DNA of 64,000 nt. Source: Eutypella sp. D-1. Its lineage: Eukaryota; Ascomycota; Sordariomycetes; Xylariales; Diatrypaceae. This document shows positions 1 to 10,467 of this stretch, piece after piece. A program made the position numbers and the translations under genes. The DNA is taken from positions 124,001-188,000 of the forward strand of contig JAJTTP010000017.1 of NCBI GenBank assembly GCA_023313575.1, in the 5' to 3' direction. Under the pieces are notes generated by a model. That model was not told the DNA's origin. It ran no database searches and saw only the letters and a list, made by a program, of their open reading frames with translations. Numbering within the stretch: position 1 is the first letter of the stretch; every line of letters starts with the position of its first letter.

Positions 1-361
1 AGTCGCGGGTGTTTGCCAAAGTCGCGATGGATGCAAAGGTTTCATGAAAGAGTATACTGCCAGCTAAGCTCTGCTTCTTTTTGCTCTCTCGAAGTTTCAA
101 TCTATGTCCTTTCAAATCATTAAATACTCGTCATGTCCCTCGTTTCCCGAATACCTAGGTAATTCCTAACAACTGCCCAAGTGCGTGCCAATATAAGGCA
201 TGCGACAAGTGTCTATAGGATGCGTATTACTTAAAAGAAACATCAAATTTCATCCTTCATTAACCACATACCCACCGCCGATGTCTTCGACGGGTATGAT
301 CTCATTTTTGTTCATGGCTTCATTCATGGCTATTGTTGCTATAGCTGAGAGTTTGCTCGTT
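1..361. other. intergenic, no gene seen
   Basis: This stretch lies 3' of the minus-strand glycosyltransferase-like gene. It contains only short unsupported ORFs and is moderately AT-rich. It probably holds that gene's 3' UTR and polyadenylation region. Confidence 0.6.
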
Positions 362-2018
362 TCAAAACCCCTTACATCGCTTGTCAAAAGGTGACTTCCG
401 ATTATCTGGCCGGCACACCATCTCATTGGCATATGCTCGATACCGATCCAAGAGATCCGTCTCCCGCATACCATCATATTGTGGATAGAAACTGAAATGT
501 GACACGATCGCCCGCGTGTCAATCACAAATGGCCGCTTCACTCGCTTCGGCACCGTCACCGTAAGCTCTTCTTCGTCGTCTTCAGCCATCGGCAACGCCG
601 CCGCGACGTCGTGGCCCCATATCGCTATGAAGTTCAGGTTGTATCGGTTATACTGGGTATCAAAGAGCTGCTCCCCTCCGGGTATACTCTGCATGTCCGT
701 GTCGTTGCTTGCTGCGACCAGCCGGGAATGTTCTTCATCGTTCTTGTCCTTGGGGTACGAGATCGGGCTACCGAAAAAATACTTCGAGATCTGGTCTCGC
801 TCGAGGTTGACCAGCAGCGAGTAATGCTGCTGTGCTGCCACCGCCCATGACCGCCATGCAGTACCCAGAGCTGAAGTCGACTTGCCTCCGCCATCGGTCT
901 GGCTATTGATTCCCATTGGCGTTCTCTGGAGGTCGTACTGGTCGTTGGATACGAGTAGCCATGTATGTCCTCTATAGGGTGTCGGTGGTATGATCGCGTC
1001 TTCCGGCTTCCGTGTTTCTTCGGTGGTATTCGCGCCCAGCAGTGGCTTTTCGGACTGCCGCCACGTCTCGGCGGCCCCAAACGAAGGCGTCTTGCTCGGG
1101 TCGGGGACGAGTGGATGAATAGCACCCGAGTGGTAATGCATCATACCGGTGAATGGACTGTTCACTAGGTTGGCCGAAACTGCATATGGGTGGGGCTCGG
1201 CAATTCGCGTATGGATGAGCTGCGGGATCGCGTCTGGATGGATGAAAGCCTGGGAGAACTGTTAGCTCGTGTCACGGCTTCGCATTGGGTCAGTGGATGC
1301 GAAGACATACGATGTCGTCGTCGATCTTGACATATATGGTGTCCTTTTCGACGGAGGTATCCCACATGCAACTGTAATCCCATCTCTTGCACGATTCGGC
1401 GTCTACCGTATGATAACCCTCTCTCTGCGATACAAGCTGGTCAAGGTACGTCTTGTCATCTTCCTTATTCGTATGCACTATGAACCGGACTTCGTCGAGA
1501 TATCCGCCTTCGCTGGCCAGGTTCTGGAGAAGATAACAATCCAGAATGTCAACGTTCCTCCTACGGCCGTAAAAGATTAGGGCTACGATTTTGATTCCAG
1601 GGGGCTTCTTCCATCCGCCGCTGGGCGCGATGCTCTCTGATTGAGGCCTCTCATCTGCTTGGTGTAGGATTGGGGTGTACGGCCGGCCGCCTTCTTCGCT
1701 AACTGGCCAAGTCGTGCAAATTTCGTCAGCCGTCTTCAGCCAAAACACAAGGTGGACCAGCCCGACGATGGCCAGAACTGTTCCAAGGAGGACGACGATA
1801 ATGGAGATGACGAGGCGTCTGCGATCGAACTTCCGCGTGAAGTTTTGAAAATAATGATAGGGACGTCCCCAGCGGTTCCTGTCCAACGCCCATCCGCCAA
1901 TTAGGCCGGCCTTGGCGCCGTCATCCGAAAAAAGACCGGCGGACTCTTCCCATTCTACATCGTTGTCATCGCTTAGGTCGCTGGAAAAGTTCGACTCGAA
2001 TTCCTGTAATTGACTCAT
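362..2018 (-). CDS. putative type II membrane glycosyltransferase, two exons
   Basis: Exon 1 is 2018..1311 and exon 2 is 1249..362. The 61-bp intron 1250..1310 has donor GTATGT, branch GCTAAC and acceptor CCCAG, and joining in phase 0 gives 531 aa. The order is an acidic cytosolic N-terminus (1-60), one membrane segment at about residues 70-94 after an Arg-rich stretch (type II orientation), then a lumenal domain. The lumenal part begins with a beta-strand-like start (KIVALIFYG), then FIVHTNKEDD, then a DDD triplet at about 233-235 inside YVKIDDDI, directly at the exon junction. A hydrophobic strand ending in a DxD/DDD motif is typical of nucleotide-diphospho-sugar transferases, where it binds metal and sugar nucleotide. 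The substrate and exact family are not evident; a Golgi or ER location is inferred from topology. Confidence 0.75.
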
Positions 2019-2779
2019 GGGGAGGACCGATGAATGAAGAAGCTTTTGTGCTTCAAAGAAGACCCGACATGAGTGTTTCCTCCAAGGCGAGGAAGTGAGG
2101 ATTTTCCCCCGTGTTCTTCTTTTTCCTTCTCTGTTTGCTTTTTGGGCGGTGGCGGCCTTAGACCGAGTTTATGTATATGGGACCGGGCGTCAAGGCTGAA
2201 ACCAATTGCTTCTAAGGTAGGCTGGGTCCCCAGCTCTGAGCTGACTGTCTCGTGCGCACCCCCATGCGGTTTGCTGATTATTATGTATACTAGAATTTAG
2301 CTCCCGTCTAGTAGATTTGGAGGGGGGGCGGGTTGCTCTCAGCTACCTTGTACGAAGTGTTTTGTTCCATGCATGTGGCTAAGCTGTCTGGTTCGTATGT
2401 AGCACTCGTCTATACAACACACACGTATAACGGCGGCGGGGTGGCACAGCCGAAGGGCCCCTGCGTAGTGGCATCGCAGGTGACATTGGGCAGTGTTGTT
2501 TGAGGAAGTCTATAACTATGCGTGTTAACCACTAACTAGTATCCCCCAATACACGACCGCTCAATGGAGTACATAACATGTGCATGGGGAAGTTAAACGG
2601 ATCATCGTCTGCTAAAGGCTCATAAGCAGCCCAATAGCGGCACTTGCCATACTACCTACCTCTTACATATCCCAGTTGCCCAGCGGCTGATAGGTTACTT
2701 AGTGTAACCAAAATTTAGCTGCCTGCCTGTTTATAACGAACGGACCAAAAAAAACTCTAGCTATATTACCTAACAGATT

Positions 2780-2845
2780 CCAGAAGATCTTTCTGCTCTG
2801 CTCTATTCGTATATTAGTACATGGCAAAGGGTAAAGATCTTCTGG
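2780..2845. repeat. inverted repeat, 13-bp perfect arms
   Basis: CCAGAAGATCTTT at 2780..2792 is the exact reverse complement of AAAGATCTTCTGG at 2833..2845. The spacer is 40 nt. It could form a hairpin or be a remnant of a small inverted-repeat element. Confidence 0.8.
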
Positions 2846-3269
2846 ATTTAGATCGAATATTTCCACGGCTGAAATACCAAGTATTGGAGCTAATATGTAT
2901 TCCAAGTAAACACCTACTTCTAGTGATTGACTCTACATGCAATTGAGAGTATTTATGTAATAACACAGGTACGTCTCTACTAGTAGTTATATATAGTTGA
3001 GACAATATTGAAATGTCTTGGCAGGGGGTGTTACGGTGCTCTCCGAGAGATTGGATATCCAAGGTATTATGTAAGGTATTATGTACTTTCAAGGCTGGGC
3101 AGTGTTTCTAAGGTTTTTACCTAAGTCCATCCATAACTCACTATCAGCAGGCAACAACAATTCAGCTTTGTATACTTGTACACTTCCAGGTTATACTAAG
3201 TAGAAATATTATACCCTGTAATATATACAAACATGGACGTTCGGTCTTAGATGAGGCCATCGCATGTGA

Positions 3270-3300
3270 GTTAGTACGCTAACCGTATAAGGCTAGCCTT
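3270..3300. repeat. two adjacent palindromes
   Basis: GTTAG-TACG-CTAAC (3270..3283) and the perfect 12-bp palindrome AAGGCTAGCCTT (3289..3300) lie 5 bp apart. A further small stem (TCGAG/CTCGA) follows within about 35 bp. No canonical tRNA fold or B box could be drawn from the group. Confidence 0.65.
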
Positions 3301-5374
3301 CTGTCAATCGAGGCGCAAATCTCGAAGCCAACGTCATACCCAGAAGGTATGGGACAAGTTGCATGTACGGAGGTACGAAGCGAAATAAAAGCAGTGGTAT
3401 CGGTCACACCTTGTGCAATGCTGTGTTGCCGACTGCTACTAAAATATCACAATAACTAACTGTTATGCTGCTCTCAAACTATTTTCTATTTATCTATAAC
3501 TGGCCGGGGTCCTTGCGAGGCAGCAGGGGGTGAAAAAAAGTTGGAGTCACCGACTGGGTATAATTATGATGATATAAGTCGTGTGCACATAACATCTGTC
3601 AACCCAATGCACACACCCTAAAATTTCAAGGGAGCTAATAACGGGCTAGACAAACAAGTTTGCAAAAGGAGGCCCATTGGGATCACTGCATTGGTATTGG
3701 TTTAGCCTCTAACTATCGGTCGCACTAGCAGTTACTGATACTTCTTCCACTACGAAAAGAGTCCTAGCGGGTGCCCCAACTGGCTGGCTGACTGTCCGCT
3801 GTCTTAGGTAATCCTTCTCAGCTCAGCCGGCTTGTCTCCAGAAAGAGCACGCATATTGGCAAGACTGGCTGGCACCCTAAACACATGCAAGTAAGTAGGT
3901 CTATATAGGTCGTTTAGCTCGCGGGTATTATGTAAATTGTTGATGCTTTAAGTGATTAACAGCATTGCCAGATTGCCATATACTTAATCTAGAATCCATC
4001 TAGTTAAGTACCTAGTATTATCAGAATGCATGCCTGGGCTTGCCCCTCAGATCTTCAACGCTGCTTACATGGTAGGTTAAAAGGTTGCAACCATAACCAT
4101 GGAGACGTTTCTATAAATATTCCGGTCATCCCACGTCTAGTTAGCACTTGGTTGGTTTGCGATAAGCAAAGCCTGCTGCTGCTAACTACTTTTACCAGAA
4201 AGTTATACGTTTTTACGCGGCGTTCAAAATTAAGACAACAGGGCCAGGACGCCAACAATATACAACCAAGTATTAGTATCAGGCTGTTCAGTGTGAACTT
4301 TATGCGTGCGCCATAATCGTCCGTGGCTGTGCCGTATGCGTAAGAACTGGAATCATACTAAGTTATGTCCTCCGTAGGTATGGTCGTATGCATGCCCTGT
4401 CTGATCTTTGCCTTGCGTGGTGACACCACCACCCCCCGTGTTTATAATCGAACGCTGACAGATACACGCACAAATATGTGTACACTTACGTATGTGTATT
4501 ACCCAGGGAGGCGGACAAGCCGACCTCAAAATCGAGGAGGCCAAAAAGTAAATCTAGTTAAAGTGCCTCTTTCTAGGAATTCCTAGCTTTCGGAACAGCT
4601 TTGGAATTTTTCTCTGATATCGCTCCCTTCCCATATACTACACTACCCGCGTCCCGTCCTACTACAAGTGGGTTTCGATCAAGAGTCCAAGCACCTGACA
4701 GCTGCAGGGCTCTAGGCAGTAAACAGAGGTTGGCGCCCGGTCGTAGTTATTACATACTTCTGAAGGTGATCTCAAGGTGTCGGGGCTCACTCCCTTCGGA
4801 GTTATCCCTTTTCCTGGCTGAAGTCGCTTACTAGTGAGAGTTTGGCAAGAGGGCGCGTTTTCCAATGTTCTCCGGGCCCGTTACCTAAGTTGATACGATT
4901 GAGGTACTGATTAAGTACTTGTTGCCCAAGTATATATGTATTTCTCATTCAAACTTAGAGAGAGCGATTGTATTTAGGTACTTCCATGTACATACCCTAA
5001 GTGCCAATCGAGTCCAGACAACCCGCAGACGGGGAGTCCTGGGATCCCGCCAACTTTAATGGATTACATACACCTGGCATACACCATAGCAGTATGGTTG
5101 TCCATTAACCCCTTCCAGAATTTCTGTTTCTTTCAACAACCCTTACTTTTTTAGCTTTGAACAACAGTAACAACAGCATTCTCCTACGCAGAAGCACATG
5201 TTCAATGCGATTTTTTTTTAAACCGGACTTATAGACGGATACGTACGTAAATCGATTGTTCTCGAGGTTACTTAACAATCAATCCCTTTTACTGGTCTGC
5301 TGGACTGTTATTATAACGACATATCTATCCAATTATTAATTGCCATAACGGGAATATTAGTGCAACTCTCTTAA

Positions 5375-5400
5375 GCAACCTTGAACCTTTTTAAGGTTGC
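5375..5400. repeat. 8-bp stem hairpin
   Basis: GCAACCTT (5375..5382) and AAGGTTGC (5393..5400) are exact reverse complements separated by 10 nt. Function unknown. Confidence 0.6.
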
Positions 5401-6300
5401 AAATCAAGTCAATTAATTGCATCCATCCATACGAAGTAGGGACCTCACTGCACGAGAACCACCCACCACCGGGCGAGGGCCGTACATAATAACAACGTAC
5501 ATCCTAGGACGTACTTGATCCACCTACCTACACCATTTTAATTTTGCTCTCACCTGGGGCAACATTCCTTGTCGACCGTTCTGTCACTGCGGGCCGTCTA
5601 TTGCTTTTTCGAGAAAAAGCCTGGAGGGGTATACCGAAAAGGAAAAACAGAAGAAAACAGAAAAGAAAAAAAGGAAAGGGGGAAAAAAGGGAAAGAAACA
5701 GAGCCAGAGAGGGAGTGACAAAGACGAAACACAAAATAAGTTACCACTATAAAGATTTAAGGACGGAGGAAGAAGAACGGACCTGCGGACCTCACTAAAT
5801 AGTACGGACGGACCAAACGGAGCACGGAGTTATTTTTCGTACGATAGCGATAGCTACCCGTTACCGGACAACCCTCCCAGGCAGGTTCTAGTTAAGGTTG
5901 GAAAGCTTATCCCAAATCGACGGGGGAATTCAACTGGCAGAACTCACTCCAGGACTAGGGAATGAATGAATAGGTAGGCGTCAAGGCAAAAAAGAAAGAA
6001 ATCACAAGAAATCACAGAAATTTCAAGCCTCAAAGCCTCAACCTTCAAGCCTCATTAAGTCTACCTGTCACCTGAGTAGACTTACTGACTTCTAAGGTTA
6101 CTTACCTATTCCCTACCTAATCTATTCAATCCTATCTACACTATTCTATCACTATTCTACTATCTACTCTACCTAACCTTGCAGATCCATCCAAACACCC
6201 CTAATTCCTTAATTCCTGAAGTCCCTCCACTCTTATTCCCCTCCCGGGCATCCCCTCCCCTCCCCTGAACGAATCACAATTACTATCATTCATCCTTCTA

Positions 6301-6358
6301 CCCTTTTTTTTTTCCATTCCTTTTTTTTCTCTCTCTCTCTCTTTCGACCTTTCATTCA
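6301..6358 (+). promoter_or_regulatory. pyrimidine-rich leader of the DMA1-like gene
   Basis: Runs of T and CT dinucleotides fill the 58 bases immediately before the start codon at 6359. Pyrimidine tracts next to transcription starts are common in filamentous fungal promoters and leaders. The start site itself is not determined. Confidence 0.45.
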
Positions 6359-8341
6359 ATGTTCACAACGCCCGCACCATCACCTTCGGGCACATTATCG
6401 CCTGCCACAACATCGTCTGGCAGGGCTAGTAGGTTGAGAGACCTCATTAACATCCGTAACTACGCTTACAATCATCTTTCATCGCGTGACTCTTCCTCCA
6501 TAAGTCATCGTAACGACCATCGTAACGACAACCTCACCCGCCATCAAAGCCGCGAAAATACCAAAAAGAGAAATTCTGTTGCCGCCCCCGCTGATCCCTC
6601 GACACCCTCAGCCTCAACCTTGACATCATCCATTCGATCCCATAACCTTCTTCGCACGAGGAGCCATACCGTCGCTTCCACCCATCATAACGAGGCCTCG
6701 CCCTCAGGCCCCCTTGGCGACGGCGACGGTGACGACGACGACGACGACGACCTGCAAGGATCTCTTACGGAAGTTACTCGGGCACGCACTACCGACAATA
6801 TTTTTCCCCGCCAAGAAACCGATCAACCCTCGGCCGGGCCCTCCGGAAATCCTGCCGAGCTATTCTCCAGGTCCAGGTCCAGGGCCCTTCCGGATCAAGA
6901 ACACGACTCTGGGTCCGACGAACAACATCCTCCAACTGAGATGGGCATGACACGCACACGCTCGGCGACCACGGGCGACTCAACCCCCGAAATGTTGCCC
7001 AGTATACGCCTCTCCACTTTCTATGATCCCCGATCGACCCGACCCTCTCTATCTTTTTCTCCCATGTCACGAACATTACCCACTGGTAAGGAAGTCATCA
7101 AAGTTGGCCGGTACTCCGAACGGGAAACCCATGCCCCGGTCCCTGCGAACGCTCCCTCTGCGGCCCCCGTCGGCTTCAAGAGCAAGGTCGTCAGCCGCCG
7201 CCATTGCGAATTCTGGTTCGAGAAAGGCAAGTGGTATATCAAGGATGTCAAGAGCTCTTCGGGCACATTCCTCAACCACATCCGCCTGAGCGCACCAGGC
7301 ACCGAATCCAAACCTTTCCCTATCAACGATGGTGACCTTGTCCAGCTGGGAATCGATTTTAAGGGTGGGGAGGAGATGATCTACCGCTGTGTTAAAATGC
7401 GAATCGAACTCAACCGAGGCTGGCAAGCCAAGCCCAACAATTTCAAGTACGTCGTCCGAGCTGGATCCAATCATTCTTTCGATGTACGTAGTTAGCTAAT
7501 GTTCTGTTTTTCTCAGTGTGGCAACTCATAAACGGTTGCGGAATATGACATCTGCGGCGTCTACGGCCTCGCACGCCCAAGACTGTTCGATATGTCTAAA
7601 TGCGATTGCGGTACGTACTACAGAATCGACTCTCACATTGATCTCGCAATCATTACTAACTGAATGTTCCTTTTTTTTTCTTTTCCTTCTTATATACAGC
7701 CTTGCCAATCATTATTTGTCGCCCCTTGTTCTCACACTTGGCACTACAAATGTATTCGAGAAATGTTAATAGGGCCATCTGCCCCTATTTTCATATGCCC
7801 CAATTGCCGGGCAGCTGCCGACTTGGACGCCGAAGTAGACGAGCCGTCGGACGAGTGGCAGCAGCTAGAATCTGGCATCGATGATGTGCCTGAAGAGAAT
7901 CCTCAGCTACCGGCGCCTCCGACGACAAACGGGAGTACACCTTCCCCTGCTGCCTTTCTGAACAGCGATAAGGCCACGCCCGAATTATCCCCGAACGGCG
8001 GCGATGTAGGTGATGCGACGGTACTTATCGACCATCCGCCTCAAGAGCGGGAGACCCCTTCGAGACCCTCGGCATCGGATCCCGTCCCAATTCCGAATTC
8101 GACAAACCGTACAACAATGGTTGCTCCCTCAATAGCGTTATCACCCTCGCCGCGCGGCACCCGCACGCCCTCTCCAGAGACCAATAATGCTGGGGTCACT
8201 ATCACCGAGGGTCCGCTTACCCCACGCAATGACGCCGGGCCATGGGTGTTCGACGGTAATCCCGCGCGGGTGAGCCAGGAGAGTACAAGGAGGCCCGGAA
8301 TGAGCAGTTTAGATGCAGCGGCGCAAGCTGGGATACAATGA
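6359..8341 (+). CDS. DMA1: FHA-RING E3 ubiquitin ligase, DMA1/CHFR-like
   Basis: Exons are 6359..7446, 7517..7610 and 7700..8341; introns are 7447..7516 (GTACGT, CTCAG) and 7611..7699 (GTACGT, TACAG). The product is 607 aa. A Ser/Thr-rich N-terminus with an Asp run (encoded about 6722..6755) precedes an FHA domain at about residues 247-335, with the phosphopeptide-binding landmarks GRYS, SRRHCEF and SSSGTFLN. A short linker leads to a C3HC4/H2-type RING at about 385-428, beginning CSICL and including CSHTWHYKC and CPNCR. This FHA-then-RING order is that of the Dma1 (fission yeast) and Dma1/Dma2 (budding yeast) ligases that act in spindle-position and septation checkpoints. The Pro/Ser-rich C-terminal tail is variable. 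The start is the first ATG of the long frame, right after a pyrimidine tract. Confidence 0.93.
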
Positions 8342-8440
8342 TGACAAAACTTGTCGGACAAGTTCTGTCAGCGTATATTTAACTCGTAATAGAGCTATAT
8401 GATCGCCAACGTCGTGCGCGCGGCCACGGGGGAACCCTCA

Positions 8441-8484
8441 CGCCCTCTGTGACCAATGCGGACGTCCTCTGTGGCCAATGCGGA
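8441..8484. repeat. 22-bp tandem duplication, two copies
   Basis: Copies at 8441..8462 and 8463..8484 are directly adjacent and differ at two of 22 positions. The shared core is CCAATGCGGA. They start 100 bp after the DMA1-like stop codon, in the probable 3' UTR. Confidence 0.85.
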
Positions 8485-9050
8485 GACGTCCTGTTGGCGA
8501 AGTTCGTATCAATGGGATGCCAACGCGGCCAGCGAGCTATGTTCTGAGCCTTGGCTATCACCGAGCCAAGATGACAAGGGGAACTATGCGGATCGCTTAC
8601 AAACGAGAAAGGCCCTCCCCGGGCTAATATACTGAGATTCACGGGTTTTCTACCTGGTTGGCTTACAACTAGGCCAGACACACACCAACCCTAAGCCTGT
8701 GGGGATAGGATGGGAGATTCGAGGCGACAATGTGGATTGGAGAAAACAGTCGGACTAAATTCAAGCAAGGGATGACATGGCAGCGTTCTCACTCTTCGCG
8801 TTGCATGGCGGCGGGTTTTGATTTATTTATATCTTATTTTCATTGTTGTGGTGGTCCATGGCGTACTGGCTTTTTTTTCGTAATGGGAGAGATGGGATGG
8901 GTCGGGTCGGTTTCGTGGAGGCACCAGGGAAAAAAAGGGACCAGGACACACATACACACACACACACTTGATGGGCATACTATATATAGGGAGACGGCTT
9001 CCGCAGCTACTCCCCCCTTTTCATTTCAACAAATCCTATCTCTTCCCCCC

Positions 9051-9119
9051 TTCTCCCCCCCCCCTTCTCCCCCCCCCCTTCTCCCCCCCCCCTTCTCCCC
9101 CCCCCCTTCTCCCCCCCCC
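9051..9119. repeat. C-rich 14-bp minisatellite
   Basis: The unit is TTCT followed by ten C. Four perfect copies span 9051..9106 and a fifth, partial copy reaches 9119. The complementary strand carries five G9-G10 runs and has obvious G-quadruplex potential. Confidence 0.95.
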
Positions 9120-9385
9120 TCCTCTCCTCTTCACGTCTGTCCGTCTAGTATCCGGGTTTTATATCATACGTGTATGTGTATGTATATATATGTATAAGAG
9201 AGAAAGAAAGAAAAAAGACGGGAGAGAGAGAAAGAAAGGGGGAAAAGAGAGACGACAAAAAAAAGTCCTAGCTCGAGCAATCCGACGAGCGAGACGGGCT
9301 GAAGAGAAAAAGAGCGGGACCCGACCGGACCCGACCGGACCTATGAATATAACGGATAAAGAAGCCCGAATTTTTCGGAGTTGTT

Positions 9386-9419
9386 CTGTCTGCCTGCCTG
9401 CCTGCCTGCCTGTCTGTCT
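9386..9419. repeat. CTGC/CTGT tetranucleotide microsatellite
   Basis: Tandem CTGC units grade into CTGT and then CT/GT repeats. Confidence 0.9.
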
Positions 9420-9704
9420 CTCTGTGTGTCTATGTCAGTAGTTCGAATACCATGCCCAAGCATTCTGTCATAGTAGAGAAGGGGGTCGGTCCCAAGCTGC
9501 CAAGTATTGCACCATCGGTGTCTGTACGTAGTGCAGCCGTGGGTAAGTACCGGTTACGTATGTAGTGCAGCCGCAACAGATCGCTGTGGGGTACATACAT
9601 ACCTAACTCACTCGTCAGGGTCTAGGTGGATTACACATCCAAAGTATCTTTATACCTGATTTAGTAGTCCGTATACATACATGATGCGGCGATCTCGGAG
9701 TTTC

Positions 9705-9724
9705 GCTGCTGCTGTTGCTGCTGC
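9705..9724. repeat. CTG microsatellite
   Basis: This is an imperfect (CTG)n run interrupted by one TTG, in noncoding DNA. Confidence 0.85.
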
Positions 9725-10040
9725 GAGGCTACGATTTTTTTCTTCCTTTCTTTTTCTCTGTCCTTTTTTTTTTTTTTTTTACCCCAGACCACCGCATTGG
9801 ACACAAATGGCTATTCGCAAGGGTTAAAAAAAAGCTTGTTTTTGTTTAAAATCCCACCATCTAGGTATGTAGCATTAGGGGATTGGAATATACTTGCTAA
9901 GTTTTAGCTACTTAGGTACCTGAAGTATTGATAGAACCAGACCTTACTGACTGGTCGTTCCCAGCTCTTGACCTCAATATACATTTACAATATCATATAC
10001 CTAAGTACATAGTATCACAAGACCCAATTGCCGGATCTAA

Positions 10041-10113
10041 CTATTTCTCTTCTTCTCTCTACTCCCCATTTTTACTCCCCTTTTCCTTTTCCCTTTTTTA
10101 TTCTTTTTTATCA
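10041..10113 (+). promoter_or_regulatory. CT-rich tract upstream of the OAC1-like gene
   Basis: This is a long pyrimidine tract of TCTT, CCCC and TTTT blocks ending about 350 bp before the start codon. It is a likely core-promoter or transcription-start region, inferred from composition only. Confidence 0.4.
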
Positions 10114-10368
10114 GACTAGAGTAAGCGACGTAAAGATGATTTCGTGATTCGGGATCGGTGTAACCCCGTTAAACCCCCCACCTACCGGCACGGCCCAACA
10201 CAACCTTGAACCCGTCCTGTCCTGTCCTGCCGTCGGTTCTACTTGGATAAGCCATTGAGGTCCTTCCCTTTTTCCCAACTCCGATCGTAACTCCTCCGCC
10301 GATCGCCCTTCTTCCCGCTACTCTACAAGTACCGGGCATCAACCATCCCGAGAGCTTCATTCCCTCGT

Positions 10369-10455
10369 ATGCCCCGCCCCGGCAGGCAACCAACCATATC
10401 CGCGGCCGACCTCCCCGAGCGCATAAACGTGAACGAAACGGGCTCTTCAGCGTGA
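10369..10455 (+). other. upstream ORF, 28 codons, in the OAC1 leader
   Basis: ATG at 10369 opens a 28-codon frame closed by TGA at 10453..10455, 12 nt before the OAC1 start codon at 10468. If it lies in the mature leader, ribosomes would have to leak past it or reinitiate over a very short distance. Coding by itself is not suggested. The transcription start is unknown. Confidence 0.5.
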
Positions 10456-10467
10456 AGGGGTGGCACG

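Larger units (their letters stand above)
2019..6358. other. long gene-free, AT-richer region with palindromes
   Basis: About 4.3 kb separates two divergent genes. I find no ORF with recognisable protein content. It holds a 13-bp inverted repeat (2780..2845), a small tandem duplication (about 3059..3085), palindromes at 3270..3300 and a hairpin at 5375..5400. The right end, from about 6000, is pyrimidine-rich and is probably the DMA1-like promoter and leader. The middle could be an eroded, RIP-mutated repeat, but no transposase or polymerase remnant is readable. Confidence 0.55.
8342..10467. other. intergenic with several tandem repeats
   Basis: About 2.1 kb separates the DMA1-like gene from the OAC1-like gene. 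It contains a 22-bp tandem duplication, a C10 minisatellite, CTGC and CTG microsatellites and T tracts (listed separately), plus the OAC1 promoter and leader. The long proline-rich frames here are translations of the C-tract repeat and are not genes. Confidence 0.7.

Noticed and set aside
4730..4740. TTGGCGCCCGG resembling a retroelement primer-binding site
   Set aside because: No LTR pair, polypurine tract or pol-like coding sequence nearby, so an 11-base match is not evidence.
8730..9441. Proline-rich ORFs over the C-tract
   Set aside because: They are translations of the C10 minisatellite in two phases and have no other content.
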